A DNA stretch of 64,000 bases from NCBI GenBank assembly GCA_026315105.1, contig CM048744.1, positions 343,760,168 through 343,824,167 of the forward strand, read 5' to 3'. The notes under the pieces are model-generated. The model ran no database searches and was not told the origin of the DNA. It saw only the letters and a program-made list of their open reading frames with translations. Source of the DNA: Locusta migratoria (lineage: Eukaryota; Arthropoda; Insecta; Orthoptera; Acrididae). Positions 10,621-22,994 of the stretch are shown here, in pieces. The first letter of the stretch is position 1. Each line of letters starts with the position of its first letter. The translations under genes were made by a program, and so were the position numbers.

Positions 10621-12345
10621 CCTTAAAATGGAAATAATTAACAAAGTTAAGGAAGAATGTATACGAAGGGGGAAAGTAGATACTGCCTACAGGAAAATAA
10701 AAAGAGACATTTGGGGTCAAGAAAAACAGCTCTACAGATATCAAGAACTCAGATGGAAAACCTGTTCTCAGCGAAGAAGGGAAAGCAGAAAGGTGGAAAG
10801 AGTACATAGAGGAGCTCTACAAAGGAAATGAACTTAGAGACAATGTTGTAGGAAGGGAAGAAGAAGTAGATCAAGATGAAACAGGAGATACTATACTGAG
10901 AGATGAATTTGACAGAGCACTGAAAGACCTAGGTCGGAACAAGGCCCCGGGAGTAGATGACATTCCCTCAGAGCTACTAAAGTCTCTGGGAGAGCCAGCC
11001 ATGACAAAACAATTTCTCCTGGTGTGTAAGATGTATGAGACAGGCAAAATACCCTCAGACTTTAAGAAAAATGTAATAATACCCATTCCAATAAAATCAG
11101 ACACAGATAGATGTGAAAATTACAGAACCATCAGTTTGATAAGTCATGGTTGCAAAATTTTAACCCAAATTATCTACAGGAGAATGGAAAAGCTGGTAGA
11201 AGCTGACCTCGGGGAAGATCAATTTGGATTCAGGAGGAACTTAGGAACCCGGGAGGCAATACTCACTTTACGTCTTATCTTAGAAGATAGATTAAGGAAA
11301 GGCAAACCTACATTTTTAGCTTTTTTAGATTTAGAGAAAGCTTTTGACAATGTTGACTGGAATACACTCTTTCAAATTCTGAAGTCAGCAGGGGTAAAAT
11401 ACAGGGAAAGGAGAATTATTTACAACTTGTACAAAAGCCAGACCGCAGTTATTAGACTCGAAGGGCATGAAAGGGAAGCATTAGTTGGGAAAGGAGTAAG
11501 ACAGGGTTGTAGCCTTTCTCCGATGTTATTCAATTTGTTCATAGAGCAGGTGATGAAGGAAAGCAAGGAAAAATTTGGAATAGGGATTAAAGTTCAGGAT
11601 GAAGAAATAAAAACATTGCACTTTGCTGATGACATTGTAATTCTGTCAGAGACAGCAAAGGACTTGGAAGAGCAGTTGAATGGAATGCACAGTGTGTTGA
11701 AGAGAGCATATAAAATGAACATTAACAAGAGCAAAACGAAGATAATGGAACGCAGTCTTGGAAAATCAGACAATGCTGAAGGAATTAGATAAGGTAATGA
11801 AACAATGAAGGTGGTAGATGAGTTTTGTTACTTGGGTAGTAAAATAACATATGACTGTTGCAGTACAGAGGACATAAAATGCAGAATAGCAATGGGAAGA
11901 AAAGCATTTTTGAAAAAGAGAAATTGGCTAACATCAAATATTAATTTAAGTGTAAGGAAGTATTTTCTGAAGGCATTTGTGTGGAGTGTTGCCTTGTACG
12001 GGAGTGAAACATGGACTATAAACAGTGCGGACAGGAAGAGAAATAGAGGCTTTTGAAATGTGGTGCTACAAAAAAATGCTGAAGATTAGGTGGGTAGATC
12101 GCATAACTAATGAAGAGGTACTGAACAGAATTGGTGAGAAAAGGAATTTTTGGCATACCTTGACTAAAAGAAGGGATCGCTTGGTAGGACACATTCTATA
12201 CATCGGGGAATCATAAATTTAGCATTTGAGAGAAGTGTGTGGGGAAAAAATCGCAGAGGGATTCCACGAGATGCGTATAGTAAGCAGGTACAAATGGATG
12301 TGGGTTGCTGTTCTTATGAGGAGATGAAGAGGCTTGCTCAGGATG
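10620..12345 (+). pseudogene. Non-LTR retrotransposon (LINE) reverse transcriptase, broken copy 1
   Basis: This covers the region before RT, the RT domain and the C-terminal segment of a LINE polyprotein. RT landmarks include NKAPGVDDIPSELLK, YRTISLISHGCKIL, FLDLEKAFDNVDW, GVRQGCSLSPMLFN and FADDIVILSE (catalytic pair, about 11625). After the RT come YLGSKIT and WSVALYGSETWT. Comparison with the copy at 53818 shows the lesions. There is a frame change near 10698, TTA to TAA at about 11790, an extra A near 12043, and a small deletion near 12197. Similarity stops near 12345, before the true 3' end. The clade is unclear to me; RTE-like is one possibility. No endonuclease domain is present, so the copy is 5' truncated. 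Confidence 0.85.
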
Positions 12346-12434
12346 GAACAAACTTCAGGTTTCAGCCGTTCAGGCAATGTGATCGAGAAATTTGGCTTTT
12401 TGTAAATGAATATTCATATATTTTATTAGTATAA

Positions 12435-12980
12435 AACATTTAATTTACTTGATATTTGTTCAAATGGTTAATAAGCTCTTAGTTTTCAAATGACATAATA
12501 CTTGTGTTTAATATTTAAATGCCAACACATTTAATTGTCACATTTTAATGTTGATCTGTATTAACAGATTTATAAAACTAGACATTTTGTATTTCTTAGA
12601 AATTAAAAATAAAATGAAAATGTTAATCCCCTAATTTAAAAAAAAAGTGTAGAGGAGTATTACACTCAAATTATAGCGGCTCACATGTCACTTTAGTAAT
12701 GATGATGCAGTACCTTATTTATTCGTATGAGATACAATCGTCTTTATAATAATGCCTTATGTTACTGGCCAAATAGATGCAAGTTCAATTATAATAATTG
12801 TTATGTACAACAGAAACACGAGATGCTCTGTATCTCTTTATAGTTCAGAATATATTCTCTGCTTAACGTGCACAGTACAATGAAAAATAATATTTCCAAT
12901 AACCAAAAAACAAACACAACTTCTTTGGATAGATTAAATAATTCCCTAGAAGCAAGTCTCCCTGATAATTATTTCTGACT
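12435..12980. other. AT-rich sequence, nothing recognised
   Basis: It lies between the LINE remnant and the CpG-rich block. Only short frames and A/T tracts are visible. Confidence 0.4.
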
Positions 12981-12989
12981 CTTGTACAA

Positions 12990-13176
12990 AGTAGAGGTTC
13001 CTCGAAGTTCGGTGTCCTCTGCTTCGGGACCTCGGCAGGAAGCGGCAGCGGCGGAGTCCGGCGGTCGGTGGCCAGGCGTAGCGGAGACGTGGCTTCGGCG
13101 ACGGTCCGGCTGCGGCTGCGGCGGTGCTCCCTCGTGGTCCGCGGTGACAGAAGACGCCGGTCTTAGCCGTGGTGCG
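12990..13176. promoter_or_regulatory. CpG-rich block, left half
   Basis: This short, very GC- and CpG-rich stretch stands out sharply from AT-rich surroundings. It ends at the hAT target duplication and resumes at 14880 on the other side of the insertion. Together the halves form an island of about 0.5 kb. Such islands often mark promoters, but no exon can be assigned and a repeat origin is possible. Confidence 0.35.
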
Positions 13177-14879
13177 TAGAGATGGGCAAGAAATCACGTA
13201 CTCGTGAAAAATCACGGTGATTGAAAATTCACTGTTTTCACGGTCGCGGCGATCTCGAATCTGACCGTGATTTCAGTCACGGTCACTGTGGGGTAGCGAC
13301 GAGCAGGAGTAGCAGCGAACAGCAGTACAAAGTACAAACTACTAAGAGCCATCTGGTGGCCGAAATGAGTACTAAAAGCAGCAGCGAATAGCACGTGTAG
13401 CAGCGAATAGGAGCGAGAGAAGAGAAGCAGCAAAGGCTAAAAGAGCCATCTGTGGGTCGAAATCTGTACTAATATCAATGCAGCAAATAGCGGGTATAGC
13501 AGCGAATCACCGATAAGCGAAGAACGGGTATAGCAGCGAATCACCGACTAGCGAAGAGCGGGTGTATCGGCTAAAAGCTGATTATGGACAGTGACCAGTT
13601 CGCATACACTTGTCCGTTTTTCCTAGAAAATCGCCAGGGCCCGGCAGGGAGAGGTTAAAAACTAAAAAACATATCTCGTCCATTTCGCCATTCGTTGTCT
13701 AGAAGTGTATATCTTGTTTCTGCCGAGATGAAGCGATCGAGGACGAGCGAGATGTGTCATTTCACCGCTCTTAATAGCGACTATGCGAAATGTAATTTGT
13801 GCGGCATACAATTGTCGCATAAAACTTATATCTCCAACTTGAAGAAGCACCGTGAATAGGCGCATGTAACGGAAAATGCGACGACTTCTTCGAGAGCCAT
13901 CAAACCTGTGGTGCCAATCAGAGTCCGAGTTGTGCGCTCTCTGCTGCCGTTACCAACGCATGAGCAACTCGAAAAAACGTGCATAAAATCATTCCCCATG
14001 GGACTTGCGCTGGAATACTGATATCACATTAATTGCTTCAATTATAGTAAAGATCTCAGCTTCTTATTTCATATGTATGCATAAATTTTGAGTTAAAAGT
14101 GTATGGCACTGGAAATGAAACTGCAGTAAATTTAAGCATCCAGTTAGCTGTGCATGATACATCTTAAAAACATATGGCACTTAGCAGTAAAACTGATACT
14201 ATATTACTGTAAGTAATTGAAGCGTGTAAAGTAATATGATAACTATTATAGGCCAGTGTATTTAAATAACATCACACTCTAATAACTGCAGTATCAATTA
14301 CATTAAAGAAACAAGTTATTAAAATTGAGGGCATATATTCATTGACAATGAAATAACACCTACCTTGCAAATAACTTTTACACTTACTAAGAATATTTAC
14401 TATTCTTTCATTGTGTTAATGTGGTTAGAAAGTTTATTGTACAGTTATTTTAAAGTATACTTACTATTGACTTATTTGTTGAGATTTACTTTTCTCGGTT
14501 TACAACATAACTTTCATAACAACAAAGAGACGATAAATTACTTACTGGCGGATGAAACATTATAACAAAAGTATCTAACTCAATTTTTGTCAGTTCCATG
14601 GTAAATCATACAAGTCGCCGGAATCGCGGCGATTCAATCACGGAATAGCGAAAAGAGCAGAAATCACAGAATAGTGGAAAGAGCTGAAATCACTGAATAG
14701 CGGAAAGAGCTGAAATCACGAAATAGCGGGAGGAGTAGAAATCGCGGAGGGATACATGTCGTGAAACCTCAAACAGTGATTCTAAACCGTGATTAATAAC
14801 GGTTTAGAATCACGGTGATTTAAAAGTAGCAATCACGGAAATCACTGTTAGCGGAAAATCACGGTTTAGCCCATCTCTA
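13177..14879 (+). mobile_element. hAT-type DNA transposon derivative with 8-bp target duplications
   Basis: The 1,703-bp element is bounded by inverted TAGAGATGGGC and GCCCATCTCTA. It is flanked by identical 8-bp duplications GTGGTGCG at 13169-13176 and 14880-14887, the hallmark of hAT insertion. Both ends are rich in repeated motifs built on AATCACGG and AATAGCGG, which may be sub-terminal transposase binding sites. Inside, only the N-terminal BED-finger reading frame survives (13728-13859); no hATC catalytic core is seen, so the element is non-autonomous. It splits a CpG-rich block. The perfect duplication suggests a fairly recent insertion. Confidence 0.88.
13728..13859 (+). pseudogene. 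BED zinc-finger fragment of a hAT transposase
   Basis: This is a 43-residue frame from ATG at 13728 to TAG at 13857. It contains YAKCNLCGIQLSHKTYISNL followed by KKH, the C-x2-C...H pattern of a BED finger, which binds DNA in hAT transposases. It is too short to be a transposase; the rest of the gene is gone. Whether it is spliced onto another exon cannot be judged here. Confidence 0.6.
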
Positions 14880-15205
14880 GTGGTGCGGATACTTAAGGCC
14901 GCGGCGGCTAGTGTCCCTGCGCCGCTATTTGCATGTCGCGACCGCTGATTGGCCGCTGAGACAGTCATACTGTCTTCGTGCGAGGTGCGAAGAGGTCCCT
15001 CGCGTCTGCGCGGTGAGCGGACCTGGAGACTTGGGGCGGTGCAGTGCCGCCTGCCGGAAGGAGCCGGGACTGGGCCGTGGCGCGCGGTTCGAACCGTCCG
15101 CCGCTGCCGACTTACCGGTGCGCGGCGTGTGCGTCTCTTGAGCTGGCGCGCGCAGGGCTGCGCTGCGGCGCCACGTCGTGGTTCTGCGGGGCGCGCCACG
15201 GCAAT
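14880..15205. promoter_or_regulatory. CpG-rich block, right half, with octamer and CCAAT motifs
   Basis: This continues the island cut by the hAT element. It holds an octamer ATTTGCAT at 14927-14934 and an inverted CCAAT box (ATTGG) at 14948-14952, followed by dense CpG to about 15200. Those two motifs 14 bases apart are promoter-like. No downstream host exon can be recognised, because a Harbinger remnant starts right after it. Long open frames in it reflect base composition only. Confidence 0.35.
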
Positions 15206-15995
15206 AATTAAGCATAATAGACGTTCTGACAGCTTGTCCGGCAGCATTTGCTTCTGGCTGGAAAGCATAATGGTCATTGTCATTGACCTCCACATCATCA
15301 TCATGAAACACGTCTCCAACTTCTACTGCAAAGTTGTGCAGAACAGCAGCAGTGACAGTAACATTGCCACACTTGCTTGGTTTATACCACATTGTTTTCC
15401 TGTGAACTTGGAAACGTTTCTTCCAAACACCGAATGTACGCTCTATCACGTCTCTGGTAGCAATATGGACTTCATTGTAGCACCATTAGGCTCCTGTTTG
15501 GGGTCGAAATACAGGTGTCATAAGATGTTTGAACAGAGCATATCCACTATCTTCGACAAGCAACCCATCATATTGTCAATTATCAAATTCTGCAGCAACT
15601 CTACTATTGTCCCAAATGTGTGCATCATGTGTGGAACCCAGCCAAAGGGTTCACAACCTTCATATGGGCATCACAGATTATTTGCATATTGATAGGAAAG
15701 AAATTTTTGCAATTCTGAGTAGTTCTGCTTGTCCTGCAGATGATCAAAATATGGGTAAATGTACACAATCTATAGCCCCTATGACATTCGGAACGCCACC
15801 AATTTGATGGAACTGCCTTTTGTTTCTTAATATATTTTCCTTGGTTCTGTCTCATGGACATATACAGTGGCTTTAAAGCAATTAAACTGTTTATCACACT
15901 GTTAAAAGCTCTCCTGGTATTACGATGGATATTAATGAGATCCCCTGATACAATTGGTAAGTACCTGTGCGAAAGATTCACAATGCACAAAGAAG
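15205..15995 (-). pseudogene. PIF/Harbinger (HARBI1-like) nuclease remnant
   Basis: Minus-strand pieces in shifting frames follow the order of a Harbinger DDE nuclease. FHQIGGVPNVIGAIDCVHLP (first Asp, about 15769) is followed by IICDAHMKVVNPLAG (second Asp, about 15655) and a VEDSGYALFKHLMTPVF segment (about 15540). Last comes MIERTFGVWKKRF, with the third acidic residue, near 15440, followed by VTAAVLHN. Internal stops and at least two frameshifts break it. Harbinger nucleases work with a separate Myb-like protein; none is seen next to it. The left end abuts the CpG-rich block. Confidence 0.75.
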
Positions 15996-16459
15996 TTACA
16001 GCCTAGGAACAAAGCACGATTCCTGTCAGAACTATGCTGCAGTAATGGAGCCAACATACCTAGCAGTGGCTCAAATGATTCCTTATGAAACCAAACCACT
16101 CTTTGAAGTCACTGTCACTATACATCACAAATGGGTCTCTTCTCTCCATTAAAACACTCATTCTGTGTCAATACATAATTCGTAATCCAGCTAATCTATG
16201 TTTAACATGCAGAAACCAAAGAACCCACCTCACTAACTTCACTCCTGCCACTACCTATGAGTAAACTGTGACCGTATTTGCTCCTCAAGTTACTAAAGTA
16301 GTAGCGTAATCTTTGAAGGTGTTCTCCACCAGTTAAGGCGTACATAAATTTACTCCAGGAGCAAATGAAAAATTTACTCATGTAGTAACTTACTCCTTTA
16401 GTTCAGTACTCTCGAATGGAAGACGCCGAATTCTCTCTCTTTCAGTAACTTTCTACTTT
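15996..16459. other. Unassigned sequence with repeated ACTCC/TACTC motifs
   Basis: No gene is seen. Several TTACTCC, TAGTAACTTACTC and GAGTAA motifs recur here and again near 18430-18490, which may mean both belong to one unrecognised repeat. Confidence 0.25.
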
Positions 16460-16473
16460 AGTTTCACTTACTC

Positions 16474-16672
16474 AAATGTTCAAATGATTGTATAGCTTAT
16501 GAGACTTAACTATGGGGTCATCAGTCCCTAAACTTACAAACTACTTATGAACTAGCTAACACTAAGGACGGCACAAATATCCATGCCCGAGGGGTCGATT
16601 CGAACCCCCGACCGTAGTGGCCATGCAGACCGTGACTGGCGCACCACAGTCCCTTCGGTCACCGCAGCCGGC
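16474..16672 (-). repeat. tRNA-derived SINE (family A) with target duplication
   Basis: This is a SINE in reverse orientation. Its head is a tRNA-like region (B-box complement GATTCGAACCCCC) and its tail runs through GGGGTCATCAGTCCC and CTTATGAACTAG to an AAATG-rich end. It is flanked by near-identical 14-bp copies AGTTTCACTTACTC (16460-16473) and AGTTTCATTTACTC (16673-16686). The same family is at 27869 and 63778. Confidence 0.9.
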
Positions 16673-16689
16673 AGTTTCATTTACTCCTG

Positions 16690-17660
16690 GATGGTGCTCG
16701 TCACCTTTAGTGTTTCGTACTTACCATGTAGAATAATGCTGTTCCTGCCCTATGGTTGACATGTTAATGTTTGTACCCTTTTCCACCCAGAGTAATTGCC
16801 CTAATACAACTAAGATTTCATAACAAAACATTTGCGCTGACACGCGATTGGCTAATGCTAACCCCATGTAATTATCGGCATTCAGCCAACACCACCTATG
16901 GCACCTAGAAACAAGGCCACACAACAGCCTGTGTCACGTCACATTGTCCAGACTGCAGCCGCCAACTGCATGGCTGTCCGCTGGGGCACAGCCCACCGCC
17001 TCGTGGCAGCCAGCCAGTAAGCTGCCGGTAGCGGCCTGGTCGGCGGACGTGGCACAGGCTGTTGTGAGGCCTAGGTGGTGTTGATTCAGCACACTTTGCC
17101 AACAATAGGCCTATCACGTGAAGTCGCCTGGACGGGAAGTAAAATTTAACCACATTATTTTCTCTTGTCTTATTTATCTGTCTGAGCTACCTCAATTAAA
17201 TGCAAACTGCAAGATGCAATTAACCTCATAAAATCTAAATTTAAAGCAATGAAACGTTAAAAATGATGTAAGAAGAGTTACCTATTTAATATTGAGGGCG
17301 CTATTTTTTTTATTTAAGTTATTTATTTATTTATTGTCAAGTTGTGGTAGGCAGAGCTCTCCCTAGCTAGTCCTGAATGGAAATCTTAATCGTCTTGCAG
17401 GTTTGACCAGCATTCATTTGGTTTTTGGCTACAGCCAACATTATTGTCTGATTTCAATGTGTAGGCATACATACCACTTTTGTCAGCTGAACGCAATGTG
17501 ATTTAACTTTTATGTTTAATAATCTTCATAAGTCTGGGGTGTATTGGTGTGTATGACGAATATGGTAGGATGCAACTATTAATTTGTAGCATATTCAGTT
17601 TAAATAAGAACTTATTTAATGATGAAATCCGAACAGTTTTGTAGTAAGCACGATGAAATA
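16690..17660. other. Unassigned region
   Basis: A moderately GC-rich patch (16900-17060) is followed by AT-rich sequence. No coding or repeat identity can be given. Confidence 0.3.
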
Positions 17661-17664
17661 AGCC

Positions 17665-17810
17665 TCACTAGGGCTGAGTGCACTCGGCTTGCCAACAGTA
17701 CTCGGTAGATCTGGATGGTATCCCATCTAAGTGCTAGCCAAGCCCGACAGTGCTGAACTTCGGTGATCTAATGGAAACCGTTGTATCCACTGTGCCATGG
17801 CCGTTGGCCA
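17665..17810 (-). repeat. 5S rRNA-derived SINE (SINE3 type)
   Basis: Read on the minus strand, it starts GCCAACGGCCAT and contains GATCACCGAAGTT, then a GTCGGGC and TTAGATGGGA series. This is the internal-promoter half of 5S rRNA in the right order, but with many changes and a non-5S tail (GAGTGCACTCAGCCC). It is therefore a 5S-derived retroposon rather than a working rRNA gene. Confidence 0.75.
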
Positions 17811-17814
17811 ATAA

Positions 17815-19725
17815 TTGCACATAAACGTGAAAAAATGCGATTTTTAGGCTTTTCATCAGAGCTGAATGTTTCTTCAGAAATCAGGGCAAACTGTGATTAT
17901 TCACATTAGAGACCCTCTAGAATGGTAAAATCAGTTTTCACAAATTCACAAATTTTGTAAAGCAAATTCCTCTTTGGATCTAATTTTTCTGGCGTAATAG
18001 ACTGCCAAAAGAAAAAGTGAGCTTAAATGTTTCTAAACGAAACCTAAATGGTCAGATCTATTGACATGTTTCATCAAGATCCAATCCGAAGAAGTTACGT
18101 GCATATATTGCAAGGTTAGGAAACTATTACAGTCATTGAAATGGAACAAAGTAAAACAGAAAACAATTATGACTACCTGAATGTTGCAACCGACTTTTAC
18201 GAATTCAGGAGTAGGGAGTAGTCTGCCAAGAAAAAGTCAACACACTACGGAAACTAACAACGTATCTGCACACGAAGGTAGTGGTTACTGGTGCAGTGCC
18301 GAAAGATAGTTCACAGTAAGAAATAAATACATGTACCTTTCAGCAGAGTATAAGGCGGCCAACGTTTTCAAAACTAAGATCACGTGACTCGTTGTGCCAG
18401 TTATTCTGAAACTACGAAAGAAATTTAAGCGAGCAGAGTAGGCCTACTCATTTACTTTTAAAGTAACATATCTAACATGAGTAATTCTTTATTTAAAGTT
18501 CTTAAATATCTTCTCTTGCTCGTACTTTTAATTTTAGAGTCTGACCACTGTTACGTATTCTTTCTCGTTACTTTTTTCCGATTAACTTCGTTGTCTGTAG
18601 TAGACCTACTTTTATTTGTTCCAGCTCTTAGAGCATCGTACTCCTACAGTTTTTAGAAGTTGTTTCCTCCGCCCAAAGAATTATGTTTTGCAATAACCTC
18701 GAATTAAATTTGATAAAAACTTTTTAAAAATCATTTGAACTACTGTATTTTAGAAGTTCTTTCAATGAAGTACAAAGTTTAATTGTGCCTTACTACAAGC
18801 AATGGTCACTCACTGTCATTGTTGTATTTTCAGAATTTCACCACCTTTTATTCCTGAAGGAAGTAAGATGCATGCTGATATTGTATTTACATGCCAGATT
18901 TTAAATGCGTTTATACAGACTGTGATACTATTACATGTTTGCCACGTGGAGCACCAAAAGTATTCCATTACACGTATTGAAACGCACTTAAGAAGGCACA
19001 GAAAATATCCTATCACCAAATGGAGTACCAGCTTAAAACAAAACAACTTACACTGCTAACTAATTTATCATCTTGGGATAGTCAGATGTTATGTATTTTA
19101 TTTTATTTTGTATTTAATGTAAGAAGACTGCCATTTATTGGTAGATGATGCATTGTGAAATTGACTTGCAAGCAGTATGACATAGCGTGCCGTACACAAA
19201 TAGTTTCGGCTTGTGCTTTTAGACCTACAATTTTAAAATGAGTGGAATGCTGGACGCTTTTGCCATTTCGCGAGACATTTTCAGTAGTAATTCCAATGCG
19301 GAATGAGACCAAATGCGGGACTGCCCCGCAGAATCCTGGAAGGTTGGCCGCCTTAGCACTGAGTCTGTTTCCCAGATCTTCGCATACTTCTATATGTACT
19401 TCCATCTATCTTTAGTAGCCATAGTGGCATACACCAACACAACAACCGCTACCGCATTAAAGTGATGATAGCACGCGACGTGATTCAGCGCAGTGTACTC
19501 GGGAAGTGTAGGCCGATACTACTCGCGAAAGGTAAACTTGTATTGTTGAACGACGGCGAGTAGATAGACACCGAGGGAAAAAAAGCGTCTTCTTCGTGTG
19601 TCGTAAGTAAACAGTGAAGGAATTAGGCAGCATGAACTGAAAACCCAATTATTGGAAAAAGAGTAGTTAGGGACCTGAAGCAAAGTTTGCATGTAATTTC
19701 GGACGTTTATGAAGCGTTTTGTAAC
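17815..19725. other. AT-rich sequence, nothing recognised
   Basis: Only short low-quality frames occur, and the base composition is typical of neutral intergenic DNA. Confidence 0.35.
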
Positions 19726-19731
19726 TGAGCT

Positions 19732-19748
19732 TCTCCCCCCCCCCCCCA

Positions 19749-19803
<55 letters not shown>
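19732..19803. repeat. (C)n then (CA)n microsatellite
   Basis: About 17 C followed by about 26 CA units. Confidence 0.95.
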
Positions 19804-19808
<5 letters not shown>

Positions 19809-19977
19809 TGAAAAGTCTACCGCTCACAACAGTTTCGCTGTAGATGCCGTAAAACTGTCGCATCAGGCTTGACCTTGTATCAAAGTTAGCATTACAGATT
19901 TGCATGTTACTATTTATTTTTGTCTGCGAGTCTCCCTTAATTCTCTTGCATCCAAAATTAAGCAATCTGTTTTCTTA

Positions 19978-20740
19978 ATCTCTATCTGTATAAAAGCGAA
20001 AGGACACAAACTCACTCACTCACTCACTCCCTGACTAATTCTATAAAACTACTTCACTTACGAAGCCAAAATTTGGCAGGAATGTAGTTTATAAGTAGAA
20101 ACCGTCAGCTAAGAAAGTATTTTGTGAGAGGTGCATGGCGGCGCATACTTCTCCTACACTCACGAAATCTACAGTTTCATTCAGATTTTCACGAAATTTC
20201 ACACGCTTGATTTTCAAAAGAAGAGATAGGGCACCGTCTACCTTAATTTCATACGGTGAATGGGGGGGGGGGGGGTACTTTGCAACTTTGCAACATAAAA
20301 ATGGGTCCCTAAGTACCTTGGTCGTGCCATAACTTGAGAACGGCTCGACCGATTTCACAAAGCCTTTTCTTTCTTTCTTTCTTTTTTTTTTTTTTTTTTC
20401 CTCAGAATAAGGTTTGTATGAAATGAAACTAAAATATTTGAGAACAACAAAGTGCTTCTTTCAATCTGATCCCGCTTCTACTGCATAGAAATCTATAGTT
20501 TTGTTCCGATATAGATGAAATTATGCACACTTTACCTTAAAAACAAGAGGAATATCACTGTATAAAATTTCGTTCGGTTCGTGGTGGAGGGTACTTAACT
20601 TACGAAATTTTACAAAAGGCATAGTTTTGCTCCAATCTTTATGAGGTTTTGCACACATGACCTATAAACAAAGAGGAAGATCACTCGGTACATAACTTTT
20701 TGTATGGTACATGACAGAGGGTACCGCGTAGAAAACTTTG
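19978..20740. repeat. Probable dispersed repeat with CACT array start
   Basis: It starts with TGTATAAAAGCGAAAGG and several CACT units. It then contains repeated sentences on one theme (ACGAAATTT, CAAAATTTGGCAGG, GAGAACGGCTCGACCG). The same style recurs at 55140-56030 (for example AAATTTCATAAAGATTGG). I think it is an unclassified transposable element present in many arthropod genomes, but cannot name it. A pyrimidine tract lies at 20365-20400. Confidence 0.35.
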
Positions 20741-22420
20741 CCGAGAGAGGGAAAGTGGAAACGACCGGAGAGATAGGAGAGAAAGAGGTGGAAGGGGGGA
20801 TGTGGACTACGAGAGTGTAGGATATAATAAAAGTGAAAAAAACTGTTGCAAAAGTTATAACATACACATCCGAATCTCAGATCAACACTTTTAATAACAA
20901 TTTACATCTATGTAATTGCACTAAAAATTTATTTTAAAAAAATGAAATTTTCATTTTACATGTTATGCATAACGTAAGGTAATCTCCATAAAACTAGATA
21001 ATCATACGAGTAAAAATAAGGATAAGGACAAGGACGTTATATCATGTGAAGTTGAAACAAGTGCACACCGGTAAACAATTTTCTTAAAGAGTTTGCATCT
21101 AATGTCTAGGTAGTGGTACGTTACATGCAGACGCTTTGTTCTGATTGGCAGCTATTGGAAGTCGTGGTGCCGTCGTACTGATTTGCAGAAAGGAAACAAG
21201 CAAAGTCATAATGGATCATTATGGTGGTTATTTATGATGTTTGACAGTGACGGTTGCGCTTATAGTAAAATCTTACATGGGCAATTCTAGAAACATTTTT
21301 TGAAATTGTAAACCAAAACAAAAGAAGAAAGAATACTTCTCATATGAGAGGTATGATTTCGGAAATAAATGAATACTTTAGTTACGTTTCTTTCCTATTT
21401 CAGCGTTCTAACGTTTAACTGCATTACTATGGTGCTCCTGCTACCCCTCTTGCAGTCATTTTTAACATTCTGCCCCCCCCCCCCCCCCAATTCCCTCTTA
21501 CGTTTCTTTCCCATAAATTTCCCAATGAACAAAATTCCCCTAAATCTTGAGAGAGGGGGGGGGGGAGATCCCCAAGTTGGCAACCCTGCCCTACGCCTAA
21601 CTTCAGCAATGAATATCCACGTAAGTTTAATGAAATAAATTCCGAACACTGAAAAAATAAAAATGTAGTTTGCCTTTTCCTAGTCGATTTTGATAGTGAA
21701 ATGTAAATGAAAGAAGCTATAAAAAAAAACCTCTAGTCATGTCTCAAACGACATCATGCCACACGCTCACCTTCCAAACTTACCCGCTTATACCATCAGA
21801 TCTAGTCACGGTTTGAGGGTCAAAGACAATTTCTTATTTGCTACAACTCAGTTGGTGATACATAGCTAACCATTGATAGTTTAATTGTTGATGTGTCTGG
21901 GATTGTTAAACTAACAGAAGATGAGCAGAAGAGCAAATGGTGAGTCTTAAAAAACTAAAAATATTTCTTTACTGTGAAAAATAAAAGAATTCCAGTATCA
22001 AAAAACAGTAGCAGGTTTTCGATACTAATCGTCGTCTTTTATGCTATCTGATAAAAAGTATACGGTCACCTGTTAGTAGATATTAATCTGGGATGTATGT
22101 CCACCCCATGCCTGTTAACAACATAGCATGTCGTGTCTTCTGACTGCCGTACGCAAAGAGTTGGATGTTTCGCCGGCAGACCAGGCCATACATCAGCCCT
22201 GACGGCAGTCATCGTGTTGACTACTGAATTCATCCATATCGCAACAAGGAAAGAAGTCTGAAAAATACTGAAAAGTCTCTGCTTACATAAATCCTTCAAG
22301 CGATTGTAGTCCCAATGGGTTATTTGCTTATTTCTGTGTCACCTCTATGGTCCGTGTATTGGGTATTGCTGTTTTAGTCTGTAACGTACTTTCTTTCCTT
22401 TTCCTTTTCACAAAAATATC
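20741..22420. other. Unassigned region with C/G tracts and a possible DNA-transposon tip
   Basis: C and G homopolymer runs occur at about 21473-21489 and 21549-21560. The stretch 22055-22130 (TATACGGTCACCTGTTAGTAG onward) looks like the end of a Tc1-type element, but no transposase can be read. Confidence 0.3.
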
Positions 22421-22422
22421 TT

Positions 22423-22500
22423 GAAATGTTTGTTGATTTATGGGACTTAACTACTCTGGTCATCAGTCCCTAGGCTTACAAACTACTAACTTATGCTAAG

Positions 22501-22556
<56 letters not shown>

Positions 22557-22579
22557 CCAAACTACTAACTTATGCTAAG

Positions 22580-22631
<52 letters not shown>

Positions 22632-22654
22632 CCAAACTACTAACTTATGCTAAG

Positions 22655-22711
<57 letters not shown>

Positions 22712-22723
22712 ACTTATGCTAAG

Positions 22724-22765
<42 letters not shown>

Positions 22766-22788
22766 CCAAACTACTAACTTATGCTAAG

Positions 22789-22824
<36 letters not shown>

Positions 22825-22847
22825 CCAAACTACTAACTTATGCTAAG

Positions 22848-22907
<60 letters not shown>

Positions 22908-22930
22908 CCAAACTACTAACTTATGCTAAG

Positions 22931-22994
<64 letters not shown>

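Noticed and set aside
14949..15692. 247-codon open frame on the plus strand
   Set aside because: Its first half is CpG-rich sequence, where stops are rare, and its second half is antisense to the Harbinger remnant.
22493..22777. Thr/His repeat open frame
   Set aside because: Translation of the (CA)n array; low complexity only.
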